Of a stretch of DNA of 64,000 nt, positions 34,826 to 43,371 are shown piece after piece. The position numbers were made by a program, and so were the translations under genes. This DNA comes from Paenalkalicoccus suaedae (GTDB taxonomy: Bacteria > Bacillota > Bacilli > Bacillales > Salisediminibacteriaceae), in contig NZ_CP041372.2 in assembly GCF_006965545.2 (NCBI RefSeq), positions 868,001 through 932,000 on the forward strand. Direction: 5' to 3'. The number at the start of each line of letters is the position of its first letter. The first letter of the stretch is position 1. The notes beneath the pieces were generated by a model. That model was not told the DNA's origin, ran no database searches, and saw only the letters and a list, made by a program, of their open reading frames with translations.

Positions 34826-34910
34826 CACTTTACGAGTGGGGAAGTCCATAACTTGGAAATGCGGCACATAATTCACGGATGGGGAACATAACTCACGGAT
34901 GAGGTACATA
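34826..34910 (+). repeat. Degenerate 20-bp-period array
   Basis: Four units at about 34839, 34859, 34879 and 34899 share ACATAA at the same phase (GGCACATAATTCACGGAT, GGAACATAACTCACGGAT, GGTACATAAAC). The core resembles the GGTACATAA of the composite-repeat arrays, but no A or B block flanks it. Confidence 0.65.
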
Positions 34911-35210
34911 AACCCAAAGTATGCCCCTCTTCCTCCTTAAAAACCCATACATCACCCCAAGTTTCCAAAGACAAATGCGTTATTTGAACCTCAACTAGCG
35001 CGATAAGAGCAATTTTAACTAACATACAGTGGCAATTTGCGCATAAAGCTACTCCATGCGCGTCATTCATTAGTACTTTCCACATAAATAAAAACTAAAA
35101 TCAGATGACATACTACTAAGAATAGTGCTAAAGATTGTCATTTCCCTACAAATCACGTCAGATTAATGTCCTTTTTGTCTAGACTTCGTTATGATAGAGA
35201 GTGAGGAGGA
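34911..35210 (+). other. Intergenic region before amidase gene
   Basis: No gene or known RNA is seen. A possible promoter lies near 35150-35200 (TTTTTGTCTAGACTT, then TATGAT at about 35190), upstream of the GTGAGGAGGA ribosome site. Confidence 0.35.
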
Positions 35211-35216
35211 ATGTTC

Positions 35217-36683
35217 ATGAGAGTAGACGAATATAGAAAGCTTGATGCCACTGGACTCAGTGAGCTAATCAAAAAGCGCCTCACTTCAAAAGAAGAAGTT
35301 TTAGAAGCTCACTTCAGTATGATTGATATACATAACACCAAGTTAAACGCGATCACGAGAGAGCGGAGAGAACTTGCTAAAAAGGAAGCTCAATTAGTCG
35401 AAGACAATGCACCATTCGCAGGGGTGCCTATTCTTTTTAAAGATATTTCCCAGGCAATAAAGGGCGAGGTACTGTCGTCCGGATCAGCATTATTACAATC
35501 GAAGGCGGAGGCAAACTCGGCTTTTGTACAATCTGTCTTAGATCAAGGGTTTATTGCTACTGGGCAAACGAATACACCTGAGTTTGGACTTAAGAATATA
35601 ACAGAGCCGAAGGCGTTCGGACCAACTAAGAACCCTATAAATCCTGCCTATTCTCCAGGGGGCTCTAGTGGTGGAGCGGCAGCTGCTGTTGCTTCTGGCA
35701 TTGTGCCAATTGCTGGAGCAAGTGACGGTGGAGGCTCGATACGTATTCCAGCGTCGTTTACGGGGGTTTTTGGATTGAAGCCAACACGAGGCAGAATGCC
35801 AGTAGGTCCAGCTGTAGGACGTCAATGGCAAGGAGCAGCGATAGACTTTGTATTAACACGTTCTGTGCGTGATAGCGCAGCCATGCTTGATCATCTGCAA
35901 ACGTATCAGCCATCTGCTGCTTTTCACACGCCAAAGTATGAGGGTGTTTACACCGATCTCGCTGAAAAGAAGCTACCAACGCTGCGTATTGGCTTTACGA
36001 CAAAGTCGCCTGTTGATACCGTTGTTTCTCAAGACGCAAAAGATGCGACCTTTAAGCTTATTAAATGGCTTGAAGCGGAGGGACATGAGGTCACAGAAGC
36101 TACGCCGCCAATTGATGGAATAGATCTTATGCGACATTATTATGCCATGAATAGTGGAGAGATGAATGCGGTTGTGATGTCCCTTGAACAAGCGTTTGGT
36201 CGCACGTTAGGCAAGGAGGATTTGGAGATGGAGTCGTGGCTATTACACACAGCTGGCAAGGAGTTATCTGCAGCAAGCTACTCCAATAGCCTAGCTGCTT
36301 GGGATAGAGCTTCCTATGACATGACGCGCTACCATCACACGTATGATCTACTCATTACGCCAGCGACTGCTAACCATGCTCCAAAAATTGGCGAGCTCAC
36401 ACCATCGCAAGCCGACTATGAAGAGTGGGCGCAGAGACTTATGCATGCAGAGGATAAGCAAGCGATTATTTACGACATGTTCTTGCCGAGTCTCACCTAT
36501 ACACCCTTTACTCAGCTAGCCAATTTAACTGGACAACCAGCAGCTTCCTATCCTATTTACGAAACAACGGAAGGGCTGCCAATAGGTGTACAAGCAATAG
36601 CTTCTAAAGGAAGAGAAGATCTCCTTCTCCAATTAGCGTATAAACTTGAAGAAAGTGGTTTATTTGGGGATTCAGTAGGGTAA
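35217..36683 (+). CDS. Amidase signature family hydrolase
   Basis: An amidase of 488 residues. The Ser-cisSer-Lys triad is readable at the usual spacing: Lys75 (VPILFKDIS), cis-Ser150 ([11 protein letters not shown]) and Ser174 ([10 protein letters not shown]). The family includes 6-aminohexanoate-cyclic-dimer hydrolases and GatA-like enzymes; there is no gatC or gatB next to it and the C-terminus differs from GatA, so a catabolic or detoxifying amidase is likelier. ATG 35217 is chosen over 35211 because GAGGAGG is then 7 bases away. Single gene. Confidence 0.88.
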   Translation: MRVDEYRKLDATGLSELIKKRLTSKEEVLEAHFSMIDIHNTKLNAITRERRELAKKEAQLVEDNAPFAGVPILFKDISQAIKGEVLSSGSALLQSKAEANSAFVQSVLDQGFIATGQTNTPEFGLKNITEPKAFGPTKNPINPAYSPGGSSGGAAAAVASGIVPIAGASDGGGSIRIPASFTGVFGLKPTRGRMPVGPAVGRQWQGAAIDFVLTRSVRDSAAMLDHLQTYQPSAAFHTPKYEGVYTDLAEKKLPTLRIGFTTKSPVDTVVSQDAKDATFKLIKWLEAEGHEVTEATPPIDGIDLMRHYYAMNSGEMNAVVMSLEQAFGRTLGKEDLEMESWLLHTAGKELSAASYSNSLAAWDRASYDMTRYHHTYDLLITPATANHAPKIGELTPSQADYEEWAQRLMHAEDKQAIIYDMFLPSLTYTPFTQLANLTGQPAASYPIYETTEGLPIGVQAIASKGREDLLLQLAYKLEESGLFGDSVG

Positions 36684-36717
36684 AAGAGTAAGATTGTTTT
36701 TTCTAAATAAAAATAAG

Positions 36718-36745
36718 TGATCCAAACACGCAACTAATTCGTTAT
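36718..36745 (+). promoter_or_regulatory. Candidate ECF-type promoter of the sigma/anti-sigma operon
   Basis: TGATCC at 36718 and CGTTAT at 36740 are 16 bases apart, which is ECF spacing. A 6-bp hairpin (GTAGGA, four bases, TCCTAC) lies just downstream. Autoregulation is usual for ECF sigma factors; assignment here is by eye and tentative. Confidence 0.35.
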
Positions 36746-36781
36746 TATAGGTAGGAGCAGTCCTACAGGTGGGAGGTAAGT

Positions 36782-37342
36782 ATGGAGAAGCCAGAAGATC
36801 TGCAGCTGTACGAGCAGCTCCGCTCAGGTGATAAAGCATCACTTGAGGCGTTATATGATAAGTACGAAAAGCTGCTTTATTCGTTTGCGTATAAAATGGT
36901 CCGAGATCCTGGAGCGGCAGAAGAGGTTGTTCAGGAAGTAATGATTAAGCTTTGGAGAGGTATAGGAGATTATGCCGCTGACAAAGGGAAGTTTTCCTCG
37001 TGGCTACTGACGATTACACGAAATACAGCCATTGACTATTTGCGAAAGCAAAAAAGAGTAAAGTCAGAAGAAGTGCATCAGGAGTTTGACACGGCAGATA
37101 CGCAGCAGTCAGTAGAGGAATTAGTGGAATGGAAGGAGCAAGGAGACCGGCTCCGACAAGCGATGAAGCACCTAAAGCACGAACAGCAGGTTATTATAGA
37201 GATGTTTTATTTTAAAGGTTATTCGCAGAGAATGATTGCAGATGAGGTAGACATCCCGCTTGGCACGGTCAAGGGGCGGATACGATTAGCGCTTAAAAAC
37301 CTCCGCAATCAATTGTATCAGGAAAGGGGGGATTTGCAGTGA
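36782..37342 (+). CDS. ECF-type sigma-70 factor (SigK/RskA-associated type)
   Basis: The 186 residues contain region 2 (about 20-90; LYDKYEKLLYSFAYKMVRD, EEVVQEVMIKLWR, FSSWLLTITRNTAIDYLRK) and region 4 (about 125-180; VIIEMFYFKGYSQRMIADE, IPLGTVKGRIRLALKNLR). There is no region 3, so it is an ECF factor. It recruits RNA polymerase to a stress regulon. The next gene, overlapping by 4 bases, encodes its membrane anti-sigma factor with an RskA-like domain, which places it near the ECF18/19 (SigK) type. Confidence 0.92.
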   Translation: MEKPEDLQLYEQLRSGDKASLEALYDKYEKLLYSFAYKMVRDPGAAEEVVQEVMIKLWRGIGDYAADKGKFSSWLLTITRNTAIDYLRKQKRVKSEEVHQEFDTADTQQSVEELVEWKEQGDRLRQAMKHLKHEQQVIIEMFYFKGYSQRMIADEVDIPLGTVKGRIRLALKNLRNQLYQERGDLQ

Positions 37343-38217
37343 CAGAACAGCATGATCAGCTTATTGACTATTTTAACGGACAGCTCTCAGACGAAGAGAA
37401 GCTAGCATTTGAAAAGCATTTAGAAACGTGTGAAGATTGCCGAGCAGAACTTGCTGAATGGCAGGAGCTTGCAGGTGACTTAGCTTTTATTTCAGAACCA
37501 GTCGAACCAGACGCGGGTATGAAGAAGCGCGTACTTTCGAATGTTTTTGATGAAGCACCAGTTGAACAGCCAACTAAAGCAGAGGCCGCACCAATTACTT
37601 CTAACACAGTTGAGCCTAAAGCAAAGGAAACACGCAAAGCATCAAACAATCAGCCTGTTTCTATAGAAGAACGTAAAGCCAATGCACCGATTAAGCGTGG
37701 TCCATGGGTTGCTGGAGTATTAGCTGCAGGTCTTCTACTATCATTAGTAGGAAATGGTGTGCTGTATAATCAAGCACAGGAACTTAATCAATCGAATAGT
37801 CAGCTAGCGTTTGAACGAGACGTGTTAGAGTCTGACTTACAAGCAGCGCTCGAGCCAGGTGAAGAAGTAGGTGGGGTATCCGATGTCCTTTTGGCATCTA
37901 ACTTAGCATCTACGGAAGAAACCTTTGAAGGAGCAGGTACAGCAACGATTATCACCGAAAATGGTAACGTTGATTTAGTTATTACAGTAACTGGTATGCC
38001 AGAGCTCACAGGTACGGAAGCCTTCCAAGCATGGATCATCGATGAAGACGTCCCTGTATCCGCAGGTAGCTTCAATATAGATGAAAATGGAAATGGCGCG
38101 ATTACCTATCGTTTAAGTGATTTAGATGATATGGAAATCAGTCAATTTGCAATTAGTTTAGAGCCAGCGCCAAACAGTGAGCAACCTCAAGGTGCCATTG
38201 TTCTTGCATCACAGTAA
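37339..38217 (+). CDS. Membrane anti-sigma factor with zinc-binding and RskA domains
   Basis: The 292 residues have an N-terminal zinc anti-sigma domain (about 1-45; KHLETCEDCRAEL, the H-x3-C-x2-C signature), an acidic Pro- and Ala-rich linker, one membrane helix (about 120-138; WVAGVLAAGLLLSLVG), a short coiled coil and an extracytoplasmic RskA domain (about 190-292; ITVTGMPELTGTEAFQAWII). It should hold the upstream sigma factor at the membrane until a signal, in SigK/RskA systems probably redox or proteolysis, frees it. The GTG start overlaps the sigma gene stop. A terminator follows. Confidence 0.9.
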   Translation: MTEQHDQLIDYFNGQLSDEEKLAFEKHLETCEDCRAELAEWQELAGDLAFISEPVEPDAGMKKRVLSNVFDEAPVEQPTKAEAAPITSNTVEPKAKETRKASNNQPVSIEERKANAPIKRGPWVAGVLAAGLLLSLVGNGVLYNQAQELNQSNSQLAFERDVLESDLQAALEPGEEVGGVSDVLLASNLASTEETFEGAGTATIITENGNVDLVITVTGMPELTGTEAFQAWIIDEDVPVSAGSFNIDENGNGAITYRLSDLDDMEISQFAISLEPAPNSEQPQGAIVLASQ

Positions 38218-38239
38218 AAATCATGTAAATAGTATGGAA

Positions 38240-38283
38240 AGTCCAAGTATGTCAGCGAGTCTGATGTGCTTGGGCTTTTTTTG
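38240..38283 (+). terminator. Terminator of sigma/anti-sigma operon
   Basis: AGTCCAAG pairs with CTTGGGCT across a long loop, followed by seven T. Confidence 0.8.
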
Positions 38284-38329
38284 TTTTGAGGATGGGGTTA
38301 AGTTCAAGGTCAAACTCAAGATCAAAAAT

Positions 38330-38495
38330 TGTCACCTTCGGTGCCCCTTCGTGGCGTTTGCAACTTCCTGTGGTTGCTAGCTCAACTATTTCGTTCGGCC
38401 AAACCAATGGCCGAACGAAAGGATTTTCGCTGCGCGGAAGGGTTACCACTGGTAGTACGCAAACGCCACTGCGGGGCACCTACGGTTACGGTTGA
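38330..38495. repeat. Palindromic block B, solitary copy
   Basis: Outer arms GTGCCCC (38341) with GGGGCAC (38473), then GTGGCGTTTGC (38351) with GCAAACGCCAC (38459), then inner hairpin CGTTCGGCC/GGCCGAACG (38392-38417). The inner loop AAACCAAT is identical to that of the copy at 57355, but stem bases are swapped on both sides, so pairing is kept. No array or A block is attached. Confidence 0.85.
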
Positions 38496-38686
38496 TTAAT
38501 AGGGTAAAGCCTTTCTCTTATTTAGAGGGAAAATGTCTATTTGAATCAAAACAAAATTTCTAAACATTTTAGACCTATTCATAACGACCTAAACCCAAAT
38601 GAACCAAAAGCCAGCTATCTTTACCTGATTGGTTGTTGCGGTAGTAAGTATGATGCCTCTTTTAAAAATAATTTTTTCTACCCTAG

Positions 38687-38715
38687 TTGACATTTCCAAA
38701 CTTCATACATATACT
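38687..38715 (+). promoter_or_regulatory. SigA promoter of the YtrA-like operon
   Basis: TTGACA at 38687 and TATACT at 38710 are 17 bases apart. An AT-rich tract with repeated TATA, ACTATA and TTATAACTATAG lies between the -10 element and the GntR gene and may contain the operator. Confidence 0.75.
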
Positions 38716-38777
38716 TATATACATAACTATATAACCTTATAACTATAGAACGCCAAAACGATGAGGTGGTGAAGAGC

Positions 38778-39158
38778 GTGAGCCAAAATTTTCACGATAA
38801 AAAGCCGATTTATAAGCAGATTAAAGAGCAGATTGAGGATCAAATTTTGGATGGCCGAATCAAGGAGCAGGAGAGAGCACCGTCGACGAATGAGCTAGTT
38901 AAGTTTTATAAAGTAAACCATTTGACGATTGCCAAGGGTGTTAACGAGCTTGTGGATGAGGAAATTTTATACAAGAAGAGGGGTGTTGGAATGTTTGTGA
39001 CTGACGGAGCTCGCAAAAAGCTGATGCAAGGACGACGTCAAGCGTTTGCGGATAGCTATGTGGCCGATTTACTTGCGGAAGCGGAGAAACTCTCCATAAC
39101 GAAGGAGGAGTTAATCGATATTATTTCAACCTATCAGAAAGGGAGGGATCGTTCATGA
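38778..39158 (+). CDS. GntR-family regulator, YtrA subfamily
   Basis: A short GntR regulator of about 126 residues: winged helix (about 8-75; PIYKQIKEQIEDQILDGRI, then LTIAKGVNELVDEEILYKKRGVGMFV) and a small C-terminal dimerisation tail, without a large effector domain. This layout and an adjoining ABC operon define the YtrA group, which controls envelope-stress ABC systems. GTG 38778 is chosen because GAGGTGG lies before it; GTG 38766 is an alternative. The next gene starts in an ATGA overlap. Confidence 0.88.
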   Translation: MSQNFHDKKPIYKQIKEQIEDQILDGRIKEQERAPSTNELVKFYKVNHLTIAKGVNELVDEEILYKKRGVGMFVTDGARKKLMQGRRQAFADSYVADLLAEAEKLSITKEELIDIISTYQKGRDRS

Positions 39159-40033
39159 AAGCAATGGAAGTACAACACGTATCCGTCGACTTTAAAAAAG
39201 AGAAAGCATTAAACGATATTACGATAACACTAAATGGACCAGGCGTGTATGGAATGTTAGGTCGAAACGGCGCAGGTAAAACAACGCTACTTTCCGTCAT
39301 GGCAAACTACCTATTCCCAACAGATGGCGCCGTTTATATTGACGGAGAGCCTTTATTCGAGCAAAAGAAACAAACGAGCCAAGTGTATTTTTGCTACCCC
39401 AAAGACATTTCGGCAGAGACAGAAAAAGCGAGTAAACTACTAAAACGTATGGATCGAATGATTCCATCTTTTGATATGGAAGTAGCGAAGAAGCTTGCAA
39501 AACGGTTTAATTTAAACTTAAACAAACGAGCTAGTAGCTATTCCACAGGTATGGCCTCTATGTTTCAAGTGGTAAAAGGAATCGCAACAAGAGCGCCAAT
39601 TACGATCTTTGATGAGGCGTATGCAGGTATGGATGCACCAGCTAGAGAGATCTTTTATGAGGCAATTCAGGAGGAACAAGAGCATCATCCGAGACTCTTT
39701 ATTATCTCCACTCACTATATTTCGGAGGTAGAGTATTTATTTGATCACGCGATCATTCTTCATAACGGAAGCGTGCTTAAAGAGGGCAGCTACGAGGAAC
39801 TACTTTCGTCCGGATTTTCTGTCACTGGAGAGGCGAGTCAGGTTGATGCATTTACTAAAGGCCTTGAGGTGTTGAAGGAAAAGACGTTGGGTGGCACGAA
39901 GCAGGTAGTCATTTTTAAAGAGGATGCAGATGGACTGAAGCAAGAAGCAGAGGAGCTTGGCTTTGAAATCGGCAGCTTGACGCTACAGGATTTATTTACG
40001 AGTTTAACAAAGGAGGAGCAGCAGGATGATTGA
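39155..40033 (+). CDS. ABC transporter ATP-binding protein (YtrB-like)
   Basis: The 292 residues carry Walker A GRNGAGKTT, a degenerate signature (SSYSTGMASMFQV in place of LSGGQ) and Walker B PITIFDEAYAGMD, with Ala and Tyr where most ATPases have Pro-Thr. A C-terminal extension (about 215-290) is also present. This divergent signature is common among YtrB-type ATPases. It powers the membrane protein encoded next. Overlaps join it to the genes on either side, so the three are one operon controlled by the GntR protein. Confidence 0.86.
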   Translation: MKAMEVQHVSVDFKKEKALNDITITLNGPGVYGMLGRNGAGKTTLLSVMANYLFPTDGAVYIDGEPLFEQKKQTSQVYFCYPKDISAETEKASKLLKRMDRMIPSFDMEVAKKLAKRFNLNLNKRASSYSTGMASMFQVVKGIATRAPITIFDEAYAGMDAPAREIFYEAIQEEQEHHPRLFIISTHYISEVEYLFDHAIILHNGSVLKEGSYEELLSSGFSVTGEASQVDAFTKGLEVLKEKTLGGTKQVVIFKEDADGLKQEAEELGFEIGSLTLQDLFTSLTKEEQQDD

Positions 40034-40724
40034 TAAACGAGCGACGAAGGTAGTAGTTGCAGATACACATATCTGGACCTTATGGTTTATAGGAGGATTC
40101 ACGCTTGTGGTCATTGGAATGGAGGTTATTCCTGCGTTTGTCTCGAGAATTGAAATCCCAGACACATCGGCTTTAGAAGCGATATACCAATCCTCTAAAG
40201 TGTTTATGTTAGTAGTTGGGATTATGGCCATTTACACATTTCTTAACTTGTTTATTGAATTCGGTAAAACTCGTCAGGACTACATCCATGCTTTAACAAT
40301 AAGCGGATTATTATTGGCGGTGACCCTTTCTGTTGGTGCGCTTTTAGTCAGCGCCCTCTTGACACCAATCTTTGATCAACCAACACAGGCGGTTATTAAT
40401 GAGACGGCTGTTCATTATTTGAGCATCGACGCGGCACTTATCATGGTAAGTACGTACGTGTTTTACTTTGCGCTTGGCATGTTTATCACCTCGATCTTTT
40501 ACCGATTTGGCTGGATTATCGGAATACTAGGTGTAGGTGTTGCTATTTTTATCACAATTATTGAGAGTTATCTATTCGGAACAGAATCTATATTCAGTGG
40601 ATTACACTCGCTTGGAGACGGAGTTAACCTCTATCTCGCTGCATTACTCACCCTTGTAGCCTCAGGGCTTATCTTTATGCTACTGAAAAAATTACTTGCG
40701 CGCGTGCAAATCTCGGTGAGCTAA
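40026..40724 (+). CDS. ABC transporter membrane subunit
   Basis: A hydrophobic protein of 232 residues with six predicted helices (near 17-39, 58-78, 94-118, 135-160, 168-188 and 200-222). There is no signature that names the substrate. The start lies 8 bases inside the ATPase gene. With the GntR regulator and the ATPase it resembles small ytr-type exporters that respond to cell-wall antibiotics. Confidence 0.82.
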   Translation: MIDKRATKVVVADTHIWTLWFIGGFTLVVIGMEVIPAFVSRIEIPDTSALEAIYQSSKVFMLVVGIMAIYTFLNLFIEFGKTRQDYIHALTISGLLLAVTLSVGALLVSALLTPIFDQPTQAVINETAVHYLSIDAALIMVSTYVFYFALGMFITSIFYRFGWIIGILGVGVAIFITIIESYLFGTESIFSGLHSLGDGVNLYLAALLTLVASGLIFMLLKKLLARVQISVS

Positions 40725-40739
40725 CGTTTTGAATATTTT

Positions 40740-41070
40740 TCATCCAAAAAGTGATCCAATTGATCCTTTGTCTCGTTATCTTTAGTGTAAGGCATTCGAT
40801 CCTCAGGCTTAAGGGAGAGGATGGGCACCTGTTAAGGATAGCGAGGCGTATGATTACTCAGAGGCACCGCTTCAGCAGACAATTGGCTATCTGTATCACA
40901 GTCAATGGAGGTTGATTTATTAGGTACAGGGGAGTTTTGAAGAAGGTAATAGACGAGGCTTTCTCTAAAATACTGGAAGAAAACTTGCTTGATGCTTAAC
41001 AGCGCTAATCACGATCCCTTGGCATAGAGCAACATCATTTTTGTAGAGAGTATACGCTTCGCTGCGGTGT
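40740..41070 (+). pseudogene. Probable gene remnant with surviving terminator
   Basis: No ORF over about 30 codons is open, yet several short frames look protein-like: DSEAYDYSEAPLQQTIGYLY (40838-40897) and KKVIDEAFSKILEENLLDA (40939-40995). A perfect terminator with a plus-strand T-run follows at 41076 and has no intact plus-strand gene in front of it except the ABC operon 350 bases away. The parent gene was not identified; the first fragment is faintly like flavodoxin-fold quinone reductases. Confidence 0.35.
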
Positions 41071-41075
41071 TATTA

Positions 41076-41118
41076 GACCCTTCAACCTATCCGAGCCAGG
41101 TTGAAGGGTCTTTTTTTT
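41076..41118 (+). terminator. Strong plus-strand terminator
   Basis: GACCCTTCAACCT pairs exactly with AGGTTGAAGGGTC, followed by eight T. The T-run overlaps the stop codon of the convergent SDR gene. Confidence 0.88.
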
Positions 41119-41944
41119 ATATATGTTTAGCTGTGCGGAGCTGTTCTTCGCTCCAATTCCAGAACTCGCTTGGGTCGACGGGAGGCTTAAATGGTCGCTC
41201 CTGTTTTTTATAGTAATAGCCACCGGAAAGTCCAATCGCGTCGTCATCTGTTGCCAAGTATAAGACTGTCTCGGCAGCGGCAGTAGGCGTTTGGAAAAAC
41301 GGACGCAGTACGCGGTGAATGGTTTTGCCGAAACCGGTTTGACGGTTCACGCCAAGCTGTGTCGCCACTGCTCCGGGGTGAACAGCATTGACAGAGACAT
41401 GGGATCGCTTCGCAAGCTCTACTGTAAATAGTAAATTGGCAAGCTTAGACTGCCCATATGCCTTAAATAATCGATAGCGTCGCTTTGTGAAATGGGGGTC
41501 TTCGTAATCAATAGATCCCCATTTTGACGCATCGGAGCTGATCACAACAATGCGACCATCCTCTGATTTTTCGATTAAAGACAAAAGTTTGGTCGTGAGG
41601 TAGAAATGACCAAGGTGATTCACGCCAAGTTGCATCTCGAAGCCGTTTTTTGTCTCGGTGCGCTTTGTTGGCAAAATAGCGGCATTGTTGACGAGAATAT
41701 CGATGTGATCAAATGAATCCATCACAAGCTCACAAAAACGATCAATGCTAGATAAAGAAGAGAGATCGCAGGGAATAAACGTAGCTTGGTCAGAGCCAGT
41801 GAGAAGTTGCGCCCTCTCTACTGCCTCATGCCCATTCTTTTCGCTACGACAAGCAAAAATCACATGGATGCCTTGCTTAAGTAGCCCGACAGATGTTGCA
41901 AATCCGAGCCCACTATTGGCTCCCGTTACGATAGCTATTTTCAT
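41117..41944 (-). CDS. Short-chain dehydrogenase/reductase
   Basis: An NAD(P)-dependent oxidoreductase of 275 residues with a Rossmann fold: TGANSGLGFATS (glycine motif), FACRSEKNG, then LVNNAA, the catalytic Ser in VVISSDAS and Tyr-Lys in YGQSKLAN. It resembles the retinol-dehydrogenase-like branch (PGAVATQLG). The ATG at 41944 overlaps the stop of the PstS-like gene (ATGA) and has AGGAGC before it; the 23-codon upstream extension is not used. Coupling to a phosphate-binding-like protein is unusual and gives no clue to its substrate. Confidence 0.85.
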   Translation of the reverse strand: MKIAIVTGANSGLGFATSVGLLKQGIHVIFACRSEKNGHEAVERAQLLTGSDQATFIPCDLSSLSSIDRFCELVMDSFDHIDILVNNAAILPTKRTETKNGFEMQLGVNHLGHFYLTTKLLSLIEKSEDGRIVVISSDASKWGSIDYEDPHFTKRRYRLFKAYGQSKLANLLFTVELAKRSHVSVNAVHPGAVATQLGVNRQTGFGKTIHRVLRPFFQTPTAAAETVLYLATDDDAIGLSGGYYYKKQERPFKPPVDPSEFWNWSEEQLRTAKHI

Positions 41945-43116
41945 TCCGTTGCTCCTACTGGCACGTAGCCACTTCGTTCGACGAGTGTCTGTCCTTCTGG
42001 CGATAGAATCCATTCAATGAGAGCATCTACTTCTGGCGTTTCTTCGCCAGCGAGCGTCACCGCGTAAAATTCACTTGCAATTGGATAACTGTCATCACGA
42101 ATTGTGTCAACGTTTGGATCTATGCCATTTACTTGTAAATGCTTAATATCATAGTCATCTACCATTTCAGTAGAAAAGTAGCGGAAGGAAAACCCAATGG
42201 ACGACTGCGAGTTACGATAATCAGCTGTCTCTTGAATGATCCCGCCCATCCCTGCAGGACGGTCCTCTGTTGGTGCATCCATAATAGGAATGTCACCCAT
42301 AAGGTTTTGCAAAGCAGTTTGGCTACCACTTTCTTCCGGTCGTTGGAAGGCGCGGATTTGGTTGTTTGCTCCGCCAACCTCGGACCAGTTAGTGATAGTA
42401 CCAGCGTAGATTTGCTGGATCTGGTCTATTGTTAGAGACTCGACAGGGTTTTGCTCGTGAGTAAAAAAGACAAATGCTTCTTTCCCAATCGGTGTGAAGC
42501 GCATCTCGACACCAGCCTGTTCAGCCATAGTTTCTTGCGTGGCAGAAGGACCTGCGACAAAGATAATGTCCGCATTTTTAGCGATCAATCGCTCGTAAGC
42601 TGCATCTGTTTGTGTGGAAACAACGGGACTGTTTCCTGGAGAGTTGACGTCGTAGTCATCCTCTGGATAAGTTGCTTGGACAAATGCGGAATAAATAGGG
42701 TACAAAGCTGTTGCTCCATCTAAGCGAGGAAGATTCTCCGTGAGTGACAAAGTCGCAGGCCCATCTAGCTCTGCTACCATATCTGACGAGAATGGTTCAT
42801 ACTCTTTTAAATCAACTCCACGCCCATCGGCGATGGTAATGCTTTCTTGATAAGAATCAAATGCTACGTAAGAAATAAGGGCAAGTGCGATTGAACCAAA
42901 GAATCCAACAGATACAATTCGGAGCTTTTTAGAAGATAAGAGATCCAAAACAGCAATAGTGTAAAGAATAAGCGTTCCCAAGCAAAAAATAATGATTAGT
43001 GGGATACCAAACGTGCCGTGTCCATTTGTGGCTACAAGCATTGCACCGCCTGTCCCAAAGATAAAAAAGAAAATAGCAATGATCGGAATAAGAATAATTG
43101 ATAAAGCTTTCATCAT
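41941..43116 (-). CDS. Membrane-anchored PstS-like substrate-binding protein
   Basis: The 391 residues begin with three hydrophobic helices (about 3-30, 38-62, 70-90) and continue with a periplasmic-binding-protein type II domain (about 100-391) containing DIIFVAGPSATQETMAE, IQQIYAGTITNWSEVGG and RPEESGSQTALQNL, motifs of phosphate-binding PstS proteins. Several membrane helices in front replace the usual lipoprotein signal. There is no pstC, pstA or pstB nearby, so it may sense phosphate or another oxyanion rather than feed a transporter. ATG 43116 or 43113 is supported by GAGGT; the longer frame from 43143 lacks a site. Confidence 0.8.
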   Translation of the reverse strand: MMKALSIILIPIIAIFFFIFGTGGAMLVATNGHGTFGIPLIIIFCLGTLILYTIAVLDLLSSKKLRIVSVGFFGSIALALISYVAFDSYQESITIADGRGVDLKEYEPFSSDMVAELDGPATLSLTENLPRLDGATALYPIYSAFVQATYPEDDYDVNSPGNSPVVSTQTDAAYERLIAKNADIIFVAGPSATQETMAEQAGVEMRFTPIGKEAFVFFTHEQNPVESLTIDQIQQIYAGTITNWSEVGGANNQIRAFQRPEESGSQTALQNLMGDIPIMDAPTEDRPAGMGGIIQETADYRNSQSSIGFSFRYFSTEMVDDYDIKHLQVNGIDPNVDTIRDDSYPIASEFYAVTLAGEETPEVDALIEWILSPEGQTLVERSGYVPVGATE

Positions 43117-43260
43117 AACAGGTATACCTCGTTTCACTAGCATAATTAACTAGTTTAGATTACCATATTATTAACATGGTAAAAGCATTTTTTCCATTTT
43201 ACATAATTCGTTGTGTAAAATGGCATTATTTTTAAAGATGATGCAAAGGGGAATGGTACG

Positions 43261-43356
43261 ATGCATGGACCTACATTTATCATTTTATTAAGTGTCATGG
43301 CGGTATTAATTATTGGTGTGTCACTCTTACTTAGACGTGCAAGGTTAAATAATTAA
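43261..43356 (+). CDS. Small single-span membrane protein
   Basis: A 31-codon ORF begins with ATG after AAAGGGGAATGG and encodes MHGPTFIILLSVMAVLIIGV then SLLLRRARLNN: one membrane helix with a positive tail, which fits the inside-positive rule. It ends 15 bases before the peroxiredoxin-like gene and probably shares its transcript. No family is recognised. Confidence 0.5.
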   Translation: MHGPTFIILLSVMAVLIIGVSLLLRRARLNN

Positions 43357-43371
43357 CTGGGAGGTAAGCCT

